48,446 nucleotides of DNA from Bacteroidales bacterium (lineage in GTDB: Bacteria > Bacteroidota > Bacteroidia > Bacteroidales > P3), in contig JAEDJL010000008.1 of the NCBI GenBank assembly GCA_016296345.1, positions 1-48,446 on the forward strand. The letters are read 5' to 3'. The notes under the pieces are model-generated. The model searched no databases and had not been told where the DNA came from. It was given only the letters and a program-made list of their open reading frames with translations. Both the position numbers and the translations under genes were made by a program. This document shows, one piece after another, positions 8,161-16,595 of this stretch (the first letter of the stretch is position 1; every line of letters begins with the position of its first letter).

Positions 8161-9499
8161 CTTGCACTATCTCCATTCTTGTTGTTCTCGAACCCTTGAT
8201 TAAAATCGTGCAACCCTCAATCTTCGGCTCTGCACTGAGGGTGTCTGCAAGCTCTTGCGAAGTCTCAAACCACCTCATCTTTTCTCTTTGCAGACCGCGG
8301 TATTCTTTACCGACAAGGATTACTTGTTCAAAGTCTTTGCCTGCCAAGAGGTCAACGCAATTTTTGTGTTCTTGTTCCGACACCTCACCAAGCTCTCTCA
8401 TTGCTCCCATAAAGACCATCTTTCTTTCCGCTTTCATGTTTGCAAAAGCTTCAATGGCAGAACGGCAGGACGAAGGATTGGCATTGTAGCAATCTAGTAT
8501 CAGAGTGTTACTTCGGGTCTTCAATATCTGTGAACGCTGATTTGCAGGCTTATATTGTTCTATTGATTTGCGGATTTGGTCTTTTGCAATGCCGAAATAT
8601 CGTCCTATTACGTAGGCTGCCAACATATTATAACAATTATAGCTTCCCACAAGCGACGATTGTATCTCTGTGTCTTCAATCCAAAGGCTTGCATAGCCCG
8701 AGCAGTCGATGCTTCTGCCCTTATAGTCCGAAGGATTGACAAGAGAATATGTCGTTTTGGCTTCAAAATCATAGTCTTTCAGTGCTTCGTCGTCCTGATT
8801 GACAAAAAGGTGTGCCTTTGAAGAATGAGAATTTTTCACACTCTCGAACAAGGCTTTCTTAGTCGTAATTATGTTTTCCCTGCTCTTAAATCCCTCTATG
8901 TGGGCTGTGCCTATGTTTGTCAGAATGCCCATGTCAGGACTTGCAATCGAACAAAGGAATGCTATTTCGCCCGGGTGATTGGCTCCCATTTCAACAATCG
9001 CTACTTCGGTATCGGCAGTGATTGAAAGAAGTGTGAGAGGCACTCCGATATGATTGTTCAAATTGCCTGCGGTTGCCCGAGTTTTGAAAGCAGAAGAAAG
9101 AACCGAATAAATCAATTCTTTCGTGGTTGTCTTGCCATTTGTTCCGCTTATGCCGATAATGGTAGTTTTGAGCCTGTTACGGTGATATTTGGCAAGCTCC
9201 TGCAACATCTGCAAACTATCTCGGCAAAAGAAAAAAATACCTCGGCGTTTCGTTTCGCCAGAACGCCGTTCTGTTTCCTGGTATTTTTCAAATACTTGCA
9301 CACTGTCTGAAACCACTGCCGCAGCTCCTTGCTCCAAGGCTTGGAGAGCAAAATTGTTGCCGTCAAAATTTTCTCCTCTCAGAGCAAAAAAGACATCGCC
9401 TTGTTTTATGTTGCGAGAATCGGTGCTGATATGGGGGTAGCGAAGATATAAATCGTATATCTGTTCTACTGTTGAATAGTTTTGATTATGCTGTTCCAT
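8150..9499 (-). CDS. murF: UDP-MurNAc-tripeptide--D-Ala-D-Ala ligase, with a repeat-derived insert
   Basis: Adds D-Ala-D-Ala to UDP-MurNAc-tripeptide in the cytoplasm. 449 aa. The substrate-binding motif ISTDSRN (about 24-30) is followed by the ATP-binding loop GISGTNGKTTTKE (116-128). MGANHPGEI and GTAHIEGF come next, and LDCYNANPSS is in the C-terminal domain. Residues about 73-87 (QETERRSGETKRRG) look like an extra loop absent from usual MurF. The DNA coding them carries the AACGCCGTT palindrome found elsewhere in this window. Catalytic motifs are intact, so the enzyme is probably active. Its start lies 34 bases inside the end of the upstream glycosyltransferase, an unusually long overlap. 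Confidence 0.95.
   Translation of the reverse strand: MEQHNQNYSTVEQIYDLYLRYPHISTDSRNIKQGDVFFALRGENFDGNNFALQALEQGAAAVVSDSVQVFEKYQETERRSGETKRRGIFFFCRDSLQMLQELAKYHRNRLKTTIIGISGTNGKTTTKELIYSVLSSAFKTRATAGNLNNHIGVPLTLLSITADTEVAIVEMGANHPGEIAFLCSIASPDMGILTNIGTAHIEGFKSRENIITTKKALFESVKNSHSSKAHLFVNQDDEALKDYDFEAKTTYSLVNPSDYKGRSIDCSGYASLWIEDTEIQSSLVGSYNCYNMLAAYVIGRYFGIAKDQIRKSIEQYKPANQRSQILKTRSNTLILDCYNANPSSCRSAIEAFANMKAERKMVFMGAMRELGEVSEQEHKNCVDLLAGKDFEQVILVGKEYRGLQREKMRWFETSQELADTLSAEPKIEGCTILIKGSRTTRMEIVQDVL
9243..9280. repeat. AACGCCGTT-type palindromic repeat inside murF
   Basis: On the plus strand agaacgccgttct (9260-9272) is a near-perfect odd palindrome, next to ggcgtttc (9244-9251). On the coding strand the block reads as two related units, ETERRSG and ETKRRG. 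It is the same core as at 14371-14446, 22904-22987 and 24330-24370. Confidence 0.6.
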
Positions 9500-10596
9500 A
9501 ATAGGTCTGCTGTTTTATCCCAACTGAATTTATTTGCTTGTTCTCTTCCTTTGTCGATGCAGCTTTGCCGCAAATCGGGGTCGGAATATAGTTGCATCAT
9601 TGCTCGTTTGATTGAATCGGGGTCAAGAGGGTCTGCATACAAAGCTGCATCGCCGCAAATTTCCGGCATTGACGTTACATCGGAAACAACTGCCGCCGTT
9701 CCGGAACGAAAAGCCTCCAAAGGGGGAACTCCAAAGCCTTCAAACAAAGAAACAAACATACAAGCTATACTTGCAGAAGCTATGCGGTTTACTTCTTCGG
9801 TCGAAAGGCGAGAGGTAAATATCACCTCATCTTTGTATTTCATTGCTTCAAAAGCCTCTGCCACCTCACCCTTCCACCACATTTTGCTGCCGACAATAAC
9901 AAGTTTTACATCGCTTTGAGTTTCTGTTTTGAACAAATCAAAAGCCCTGAAAAGGTTTGCAAGATTTTTTCTCTTGTGAAGCGAACCCACAAAATAGAAA
10001 TAGTCTTTCGAGTCGGTATATCGGGCTTTGGTTGTGACAATCTCTTCTTTCGAGCATGGTTTGTACTCTTCCTTCGCTGCAGAATAAACAACGTCTATTT
10101 TGTTTTCTGCAATCTGATAAACCGATGCAATATCCCTGCGACTAAACTCCGAAACTGTTGCAACTCTTGTGGCTTTTTTTGCAAAAATCGGAAAGAAATA
10201 TTTGTAGTATCTGAGGTAAGACTTTCGTCCCATAAAGGAAGGATCGTGTTCATAGTTGATGTCGTGAATGACAGGCAGGGTTTTGATTTTCCCCCACGTC
10301 GGAATGTATCCGTCAGGCGAGAGAAAGAGGTCTATCTTGTAGCGTTTGACATAGATAGGAAGCAGTATCTCAAAATAAATATACCACAAAAGCGGGTGGC
10401 GTGTAGGAAGCGGAATGACGACCGCCCTAACATTTGGTGCAAAAACAAACTTGGGATTATACGGTCGGTCAAAAAAGAAAACAAACTCACATTCCGGATG
10501 AGCAACTGTCATTCTTTCAAGCGTTTTGAGGGTAAAATAACCAATTCCCTCGAGCTTATCCTCAATCAAGAGGCGTGTATTTACTCCTATTCTCAA
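9466..10596 (-). CDS. Glycosyltransferase family 4 (GT-B fold)
   Basis: 376-aa cytoplasmic or membrane-associated sugar transferase using a nucleotide-sugar donor. The N-terminal domain starts MRIGVNTRLL and contains LPVIHDINYEHDP. The C-terminal domain shows YFYFVGSLHKRKN, then the donor-binding FVSLFEGFGVPPLEAFRSG, whose E-x7-E pattern is the retaining GT4 signature. The acceptor is unknown; with a flippase transcribed divergently, a surface polysaccharide or lipid-linked glycan is plausible. First gene of the operon with murF and anmK. A TATCTTTG box at 10631-10638 lies 34 bases upstream. Confidence 0.9.
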   Translation of the reverse strand: MRIGVNTRLLIEDKLEGIGYFTLKTLERMTVAHPECEFVFFFDRPYNPKFVFAPNVRAVVIPLPTRHPLLWYIYFEILLPIYVKRYKIDLFLSPDGYIPTWGKIKTLPVIHDINYEHDPSFMGRKSYLRYYKYFFPIFAKKATRVATVSEFSRRDIASVYQIAENKIDVVYSAAKEEYKPCSKEEIVTTKARYTDSKDYFYFVGSLHKRKNLANLFRAFDLFKTETQSDVKLVIVGSKMWWKGEVAEAFEAMKYKDEVIFTSRLSTEEVNRIASASIACMFVSLFEGFGVPPLEAFRSGTAAVVSDVTSMPEICGDAALYADPLDPDSIKRAMMQLYSDPDLRQSCIDKGREQANKFSWDKTADLLWNSIIKTIQQ

Positions 10597-10630
10597 TTTT
10601 TGGTAGTATTTTTACGTTGATTTGATAGGG

Positions 10631-10657
10631 CAAAGATACAATTCTTTTGTAAATTTG
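10631..10657. promoter_or_regulatory. Divergent promoter region
   Basis: A minus-strand TATCTTTG box (10631-10638) faces the glycosyltransferase operon. A plus-strand TAAATTTG box (10650-10657) lies only 11 bases before the flippase start. Good -33 boxes are not evident for either, so the calls rest on the -7 elements. Confidence 0.5.
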
Positions 10658-10668
10658 CCGATTGAAAT

Positions 10669-12105
10669 ATGAAGAAATTCTTTGTTACCAATCTATTCTT
10701 CCTATTGACTTTGAATATATTGATAAAGTCATTTTGGATTTTGGGCATCGACCGAGGTGTTCAGAACGCTGTATCTGCCCAAGATTACGGAGTATATTAT
10801 GCACTCTTCAATTTCACTTATCTGTTTAACATTCTGCTTGATTTTGGCATCATAAACTACAACAATCGTACCATTGCACAACACACAAACTTGCTGAGAA
10901 AATATTTTGCCCGCATTATACCGCTCAAACTTCTGCTTGCAGTGGCATATACCGTTGTGGTGATTGTTTCAGGTTTGATTTTGGGATACGACAGTTGGCA
11001 GACAAAGATGCTTTTCTGGATGTGCCTGACGCAGGTTCTCTGTTCGTTCATCTCATATTTCAGAAGCAATATCACAGCCTTGATGATGTTTAAGACAGAC
11101 AGCATTCTGTCGGTATTAGATAGAGCTTTGCTGATTGTTATTTGCAGCTTTTTACTCTGGAACAAGCGTCTGAGAGCCTCCTTTACGATAGAACAAATGG
11201 TCTATGCTCAATTTTTGACTATGTTCATCACCTTTGTGGTTGCTCTTGTCATCTGTTTGAGCAAGACAGGATTTGTAAGAATGAAACTCAACAAAAGTTT
11301 CGGAATTTTCCTTCTGAAAGACGGACTACCGTATGCAATACTTGGTCTTCTGATGGCTTGTTACAACAGAATGGATTCGGTAATGCTGCTTTCGCTTGTT
11401 GATGACAACGGCAAAAGTTCGGGTATTTATGCCTCCGGGTTTCGCCTTGTAGATTCGGCAAACATGGTTTCATATCTTTTTTCGGTCATTCTGCTGCCGC
11501 TTTTTGCCAAGATGATAAAGGAAAACAAGCCCGTAAAAGAAATTGTCGGAGCATCGTTCAGCCTGCTTCTGATTATAACACTCGGATTTGTCGCAGTGTC
11601 GCTTCTCTATTCCCATGAGCTTATGGAGCTTCTTTATTCCAAACACATAGAAGAAAGTGCCACTGTTTACAGACTGCTGTGTTTTTGTTTCATTCCCATA
11701 TCGATGACCTACATCTTCGGCACTCTGCTGACTGCAAACGGCTCTTTGAAACACCTCAACATCATTGCAGGATTAGGAATGCTCATGAATATATGTTTGA
11801 ACTTTATTCTCATTCCTTCGTTTGAACAAAACGGAGCTGCAATCACCTCTTTGATAACTCAAAGCGTTACTGCAATTCTGCAAGCTGTGCTTGCACTGAA
11901 AACCTTCGGCATAAAATTTGAAATAAAATATTGTTTGAAAGTATTGTCTTACGTTGTTTTGGTTGCAGTATGTGCAATCGGCGTTCACCAACTGCTGTGC
12001 GTTTCGTGGATTGTGAAGATTGCAATTTCGCTTTGCCTGATTGTGTTGGCTGCTTTCCCCGTAAGGATACTTTCACTCAAAGACATAAAATCTCTTATAG
12101 AGTAG
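10669..12105 (+). CDS. Polysaccharide/oligosaccharide flippase-like membrane protein
   Basis: 478 aa with about 12-14 hydrophobic segments across its length, beginning KKFFVTNLFFLLTLNILIK. The pattern GVQNAVSAQDYGVYYALFNF, with an early polar segment between helices, fits the Wzx/MATE-like flippases that turn undecaprenyl-linked sugars across the inner membrane. No soluble domains. The -7 box ends 11 bases before the ATG, so the leader must be very short. It is followed after 13 bases by the debranching enzyme and starts a plus-strand run of six closely spaced genes. Substrate unknown. Confidence 0.82.
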   Translation: MKKFFVTNLFFLLTLNILIKSFWILGIDRGVQNAVSAQDYGVYYALFNFTYLFNILLDFGIINYNNRTIAQHTNLLRKYFARIIPLKLLLAVAYTVVVIVSGLILGYDSWQTKMLFWMCLTQVLCSFISYFRSNITALMMFKTDSILSVLDRALLIVICSFLLWNKRLRASFTIEQMVYAQFLTMFITFVVALVICLSKTGFVRMKLNKSFGIFLLKDGLPYAILGLLMACYNRMDSVMLLSLVDDNGKSSGIYASGFRLVDSANMVSYLFSVILLPLFAKMIKENKPVKEIVGASFSLLLIITLGFVAVSLLYSHELMELLYSKHIEESATVYRLLCFCFIPISMTYIFGTLLTANGSLKHLNIIAGLGMLMNICLNFILIPSFEQNGAAITSLITQSVTAILQAVLALKTFGIKFEIKYCLKVLSYVVLVAVCAIGVHQLLCVSWIVKIAISLCLIVLAAFPVRILSLKDIKSLIE

Positions 12106-12118
12106 AGAAAAAAGTAAG

Positions 12119-14080
12119 ATGGACAAAATAGTATTTACGAAGAACGAAATCTCAAACTTGGAATACTCTTTGCAACGAGAGGTATTAAGAGCCAATATCT
12201 CAAACGCTTATTCTTGTACCACTCTTCCAAGTTGCAACACACGGAAGTACCATGGACTTTTGATAGTTCCACAACCCAAGGTCGATAATCAGAACCATGT
12301 TCTTCTGTCTTCGCTTGATGAAACAATCATTCAAAACAATCAGGCTTTTCATCTTGCACTTCACCGTTACAAAGACGGAGTCTATAACCCCAAAGGACAC
12401 AAATACTTGGAAAGCTATGAGCTTGGATTGTTGCCAACTCACACTTACAAGGTAGGAAACACCGTTCTGCTCAAACAAATGCTCTTTCAGGAAAAGCAAG
12501 ACCGGCTTTTGATAAAATATACCCTGCAAAGTGCCGACGAAGATGTGGTTTTGGAACTCATGCCTCTGCTTGCATTCAGACAAATCCACCGTCTGAGCAT
12601 TGCAAATGACACTGCCGACACCTCATACGAGAATACCTCACAAGGAATTAAGTTCCGAATGTACCAAAACTACACTCCGCTCTACATACAGTTCTCAAAA
12701 AAAGTGGAATATCAACATCTACCCTACTGGTACTACAACTTTGAATACATAAGAGAGCAGGAAAGAGGATATGATTACCTTGAAGATTTGCTCTCTCCGG
12801 GGAAATTTACAACAACTCTCCGACCCGGAGAAAGTCTTTATGTTTCCTGCGGAGTGGAAGAGGCAAATCCTTTCCTTTTGAGCCGAGACTTTGTCAAGGA
12901 AACTCGTTTTCGTTTTCCGATTGAAAGCATGGAGGATATTTTGAGACGTGCTGCAAGAATGTTTTTTGCTCAAAAGGGGACAAAGGTAGATGTTGTTGCG
13001 GGCTTTCCTTGGTTTGGAAGATGGGGACGAGATACTTTCATCTCGCTTCCCGGACTTTGTATGGCAATAGGAGATTGGCGTATGTTCAGAATGGCAATCG
13101 ACAGCGAATTGGAAGATTTCCAAAACGGCTTTTTTCCAAATATCGGTTCGGGAAGCCAATCTGCTTACAACAGTGTTGATGCCCCTTTATGGTTCTTTTG
13201 GTGTATTCAACAGTATGCTTACGCCAACAATGCAAGAGAACAAGTCTGGGCCTTGTATAAGGATGTCATGAAACAAATTCTTGACACCTTTTCGGAGGGA
13301 ACAAACAATGTGAGAATGGACAGCAATTTCCTTTTGTGGCAATCTCAAGAGGGTGCGGCACTTACATGGATGGACGCTATAATTGACGGAGAGCCTGTAA
13401 CAAGACGCAACGGCTATGCGGTAGAACTTAATGCTCTTTGGTTCAATGCAGTGATGTTTTATCGCGAACTTGCAACCCTTGCCTGCCAAGACGGAGAGAC
13501 TGCACGCTGGGACGAATTTGCCGCCGAGTTTCCCGAACATTTCAAACAGACTTTTTGGTCCAAGGAAAAGGGTTACCTTGCCGATTGTGTATATGGAATG
13601 AAGAAAGATTTCTCTGTTCGTTGCAACATGATATTTGCAGTAAGTATGCCATACACCTGCCTCAGTCTCAAAATAAGACAGCTCATTGTCGAAAAGGTAA
13701 AGCAAGAGCTTCTGACCCCTTACGGACTTAGGACACTCTCTCCCACTTCTGCCGACTACCACCCTCAATACAGAGGCTCGCAACCCGAAAGGGACAGAGC
13801 ATATCACAACGGCACTGTATGGGCTTGGCTCATCGGAGCTTTTGCAGAGGCATATCTCAATGTATATGGAAGTAATGCTGTCAATTATGTTGAACATCTT
13901 TACCGACAATTTGGTAATATATTAACAGATTATTGTGTGGGCAGCATTGCAGAGGTCTTTGACGGCAATCCTCCTTACACTCCCGGAGGCAGTATTTCGC
14001 AAGCGTGGAGCGTTGCGGAGGTTTGCAGAATGAAATACTTGATTGACAAATACAAAAAGGCAAAGGAGGACAAAGAATGA
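12119..14080 (+). CDS. Glycogen debranching enzyme (amylo-alpha-1,6-glucosidase type)
   Basis: 653 aa. The N-terminal half is the beta-rich domain of bacterial debranching enzymes, with LPSCNTRKYHGLLIV near residue 40. The C-terminal half is the alpha/alpha-barrel glucosidase domain, with GFPWFGRWGRDTFISLPGL near residue 300, GAALTWMDA, and YHNGTVWAWLIGAF. These match the family that hydrolyses alpha-1,6 branch glucose in glycogen. It acts in the cytoplasm with the neighbouring glycosyltransferase and GH57 enzyme; the three are a recurring Bacteroidota alpha-glucan set. Its stop overlaps the next start by 4 bases (ATGA). Confidence 0.93.
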   Translation: MDKIVFTKNEISNLEYSLQREVLRANISNAYSCTTLPSCNTRKYHGLLIVPQPKVDNQNHVLLSSLDETIIQNNQAFHLALHRYKDGVYNPKGHKYLESYELGLLPTHTYKVGNTVLLKQMLFQEKQDRLLIKYTLQSADEDVVLELMPLLAFRQIHRLSIANDTADTSYENTSQGIKFRMYQNYTPLYIQFSKKVEYQHLPYWYYNFEYIREQERGYDYLEDLLSPGKFTTTLRPGESLYVSCGVEEANPFLLSRDFVKETRFRFPIESMEDILRRAARMFFAQKGTKVDVVAGFPWFGRWGRDTFISLPGLCMAIGDWRMFRMAIDSELEDFQNGFFPNIGSGSQSAYNSVDAPLWFFWCIQQYAYANNAREQVWALYKDVMKQILDTFSEGTNNVRMDSNFLLWQSQEGAALTWMDAIIDGEPVTRRNGYAVELNALWFNAVMFYRELATLACQDGETARWDEFAAEFPEHFKQTFWSKEKGYLADCVYGMKKDFSVRCNMIFAVSMPYTCLSLKIRQLIVEKVKQELLTPYGLRTLSPTSADYHPQYRGSQPERDRAYHNGTVWAWLIGAFAEAYLNVYGSNAVNYVEHLYRQFGNILTDYCVGSIAEVFDGNPPYTPGGSISQAWSVAEVCRMKYLIDKYKKAKEDKE

Positions 14081-15411
14081 AAGTACTGATGTTTGGTTGG
14101 GAGTATCCGCCGCACATTTCGGGCGGTTTGGGAACAGCCTGTCATGGTTTGACCAAAGCATTGAGCCGAAAAGGTATAGAGATTGACTTTGTCGTTCCGC
14201 GTCTTTACGGAGACGAGCCGAAAAACGGAGCAGAACTCTGTCAGGCAAGCGGAGAATTTGAATTGCCTTGCAGAGAAGATATATCAAAGATTGAAAACAG
14301 CCTGTCATTTCTGCCGATTGCAAGCACAATGATACCTTACGAAAGCGAGCAAGACTATGCCGATAGAATGAAACGCCGTTTTGAAAATCCAAAAGGGCGA
14401 TTCAGCGAAACAAAACGCCCTTTCAGTCAAGCAGAACGCCGTTTTGGAAAACGCACATTTTCAGTTAGTTTGCAGGGAGGCTATGGCGGTAATTTGTTTA
14501 ATGAAGTAAGGCGTTATTCAATGGTGGCAGGAAGTCTTGCAAAGCAGAAAGACTATGATGTAATCCACGCTCACGACTGGCTTTGCTACAAAGCAGGCGA
14601 GGTTGCAAAGAAAATAAGCGGCAAACCTTTGATTGTCCACGTCCATGCGACCGAATACGACCGAAGCGGCGAGAATATAAATCGACAAGTCTATGAATTG
14701 GAATGCCAAGGCATGGAGGCAGCGGACGCAATCGTCTGCGTAAGCGAGTTTACGCGTCAAACAGTAATCTCAAAGTACAATCAACCCTCCTCAAAGGTCG
14801 TCTGCATTCACAACGGTGTCGAACCGCAAAACTGCAACAAGAGAACAGAAGACAACATCTTCGGAAAAACAATCGTAAGTTTCATCGGAAGAGTTACTTA
14901 TCAAAAAGGACCGGACTACTTTGTGGAGGCGGCAGCCAAGGTTCTCGAAAAAGACCGCAATTTTGTCTTTGTAATGGCAGGAGACGGCGATATGCTCGAC
15001 AAAATGACTGCCTTGGTTGCAAAAAAGCGTATAAGCGAGAACTTTTTTTTCACCGGATTTTTGAAACCCGACGAGTTGAAACAGCTGTTGGCACAGACAA
15101 GCGTTTTTGTCATGCCGAGCGTTTCCGAACCCTTCGGAATAGCTCCCTTGGAAGCCATGAGTTCGGGAGTGGCAGCCGTTATCAGCCGACAATCTGGCGT
15201 TTCGGAAGTGCTGACCCATGCAATCAAGGTCGATTTTTGGGACATTGATGCAATGAGTGATGCCATTTATTCGATAGGTCGCCACAAAGCCCTTTCGGAT
15301 ATGCTTTGCGAAAAAGGCAAGGCAGAAGTTGCAGCCCTCACATGGGACAAGGCAGCAGACAAATTGAGCGAATTATATAACCAAATAGCAAACAAAACAC
15401 CTCAGATATGA
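14077..15411 (+). CDS. Glycogen-synthase-like GT4/GT5 glycosyltransferase with a repeat-derived insert
   Basis: 444 aa, GT-B fold. The N-terminus MKVLMFGWEYPPHISGGLGTAC carries the glycogen-synthase-like donor loop. DYDVIHAHDWLCYKAG follows near 165, and the C-terminal domain has IVSFIGRVTYQKGPDYF and MPSVSEPFGIAPLEAMSSG. It probably elongates alpha-glucan in the cytoplasm with the flanking debranching and GH57 enzymes. Residues about 99-128 (KRRFENPKGRF...KRPF...ERRFGKRTF) form a basic Arg-Phe-rich stretch in a normally variable loop. The DNA here carries AACGCCGTT palindromes like those found between genes elsewhere in this window. No frame damage. Both ends overlap neighbours by 4 bases. 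Confidence 0.88.
   Translation: MKVLMFGWEYPPHISGGLGTACHGLTKALSRKGIEIDFVVPRLYGDEPKNGAELCQASGEFELPCREDISKIENSLSFLPIASTMIPYESEQDYADRMKRRFENPKGRFSETKRPFSQAERRFGKRTFSVSLQGGYGGNLFNEVRRYSMVAGSLAKQKDYDVIHAHDWLCYKAGEVAKKISGKPLIVHVHATEYDRSGENINRQVYELECQGMEAADAIVCVSEFTRQTVISKYNQPSSKVVCIHNGVEPQNCNKRTEDNIFGKTIVSFIGRVTYQKGPDYFVEAAAKVLEKDRNFVFVMAGDGDMLDKMTALVAKKRISENFFFTGFLKPDELKQLLAQTSVFVMPSVSEPFGIAPLEAMSSGVAAVISRQSGVSEVLTHAIKVDFWDIDAMSDAIYSIGRHKALSDMLCEKGKAEVAALTWDKAADKLSELYNQIANKTPQI
14371..14446. repeat. AACGCCGTT-type palindromic repeats inside the glycosyltransferase gene
   Basis: Core copies are at 14371-14382 (aaacgccgtttt) and 14434-14446 (gaacgccgttttg). Between them aaagggcg (14392-14399) pairs with cgcccttt (14416-14423) as a hairpin. 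The whole block stays in frame and encodes a repeated R-R/K-x-F pattern. Confidence 0.65.
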
Positions 15412-16592
15412 AGTCGATATGTTTTTACTTTCAGGTACACCAGCCTTTCAGGCTTCGACAATACAAATTTTTCGACATAGGCAGACAACACAGCTATTTC
15501 GATGATTTTCAAAACGATTGGATTTGCAAACGTGTAGCACAAAAGTGCTACCTTCCTGCGAACAAACTGATACTACGCCTCATTGAGCGGACGGAAGGTC
15601 GTTTCAAGGTGGCATATTCAATTTCGGGAACAGCCTTGGAGCAATTCGGTCTCTACGCTCCCGAAGTGATTGAGAGCTTTCAGGCTTTGGCACAGACAGG
15701 TTGCGTAGAATTTTTGAACGAAACCTACTATCACTCTCTTGCGAGCCTGATTGACAAGGAGGAGTTTGCCATTCAGGTTGATATGCACCGAAAAAAAATT
15801 GCCGAACTCTTCGATTGTCAGCCCGAAGTGTTCAGAAATACTGAGCTTATCTACTCCGACGAGATTGCAAAGAGCGTCAAACAAATGGGCTTCAAAGCAC
15901 AGCTTGCCGAAGGAGCAAAACACGTTCTTGCATGGAGAAGTCCAAATTATGTTTATGCCAACTATCCCGACGGAGACCTTACTTTGCTGCTGAAAAACTT
16001 CCAACTGAGCGATGATATTGCCTTTCGATTTTCCCAACAGTCGTGGCAGGGATTTCCGCTTACGAGTGAAAAGTTCGTTTCGTGGCTTTCGCATATAGAA
16101 AACCCCGACTGCATCAACCTTTTTATGGATTACGAAACCTTTGGCGAGCATCAGTGGCAGCAGACCGGCATATTCGACTTTTTGGAACACCTTCCTTTTG
16201 AGGTATTGAACCGAAGTGATTTTGATTTTGCAACTCCGAGCGAAGTGGCAGAGCGTTATCCCATAAGGGACAAGGTAAGTTCTGTCAGCCCTATGAGCTG
16301 GGCAGACGAAGAAAGAGACCTTACGGCATGGCTCGGCAACGATTTGCAAAACGACAGCTTCGCACAACTCTACTCACTCAAAGAGGCAGTGATGAAAAGC
16401 GGCGATGAAAACATTTTGAACGCTTGGAGACGTCTGCAAACCTCCGACAACTTCTATTATATGTGTACAAAATGGTTCTCGGACGGCGATGTACACAAAT
16501 ACTTCAACCATTACGACAGCCCATACAAGGCTTACATCAACTATATGAACGTTTTGTCCGATTTGCGTTTGCAACTAAAAGAATACTTGTAA
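15408..16592 (+). CDS. GH57 family alpha-amylase/glucanotransferase
   Basis: 394-aa cytoplasmic glycosidase of family GH57. Visible are the N-terminal FYFQVHQPFRLRQY (family region I, HQP) and VFRNTELIYSDEI, whose Glu is the expected nucleophile (about residue 145). LFMDYETFGEHQW supplies the Asp acid/base (about 240). PMSWADEERDLTAWLGN matches the last conserved region. It probably trims or transfers alpha-1,4-glucan. The start overlaps the previous stop by 4 bases and the next gene begins 3 bases after its stop. Confidence 0.93.
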   Translation: MKSICFYFQVHQPFRLRQYKFFDIGRQHSYFDDFQNDWICKRVAQKCYLPANKLILRLIERTEGRFKVAYSISGTALEQFGLYAPEVIESFQALAQTGCVEFLNETYYHSLASLIDKEEFAIQVDMHRKKIAELFDCQPEVFRNTELIYSDEIAKSVKQMGFKAQLAEGAKHVLAWRSPNYVYANYPDGDLTLLLKNFQLSDDIAFRFSQQSWQGFPLTSEKFVSWLSHIENPDCINLFMDYETFGEHQWQQTGIFDFLEHLPFEVLNRSDFDFATPSEVAERYPIRDKVSSVSPMSWADEERDLTAWLGNDLQNDSFAQLYSLKEAVMKSGDENILNAWRRLQTSDNFYYMCTKWFSDGDVHKYFNHYDSPYKAYINYMNVLSDLRLQLKEYL

Positions 16593-16595
16593 CAG

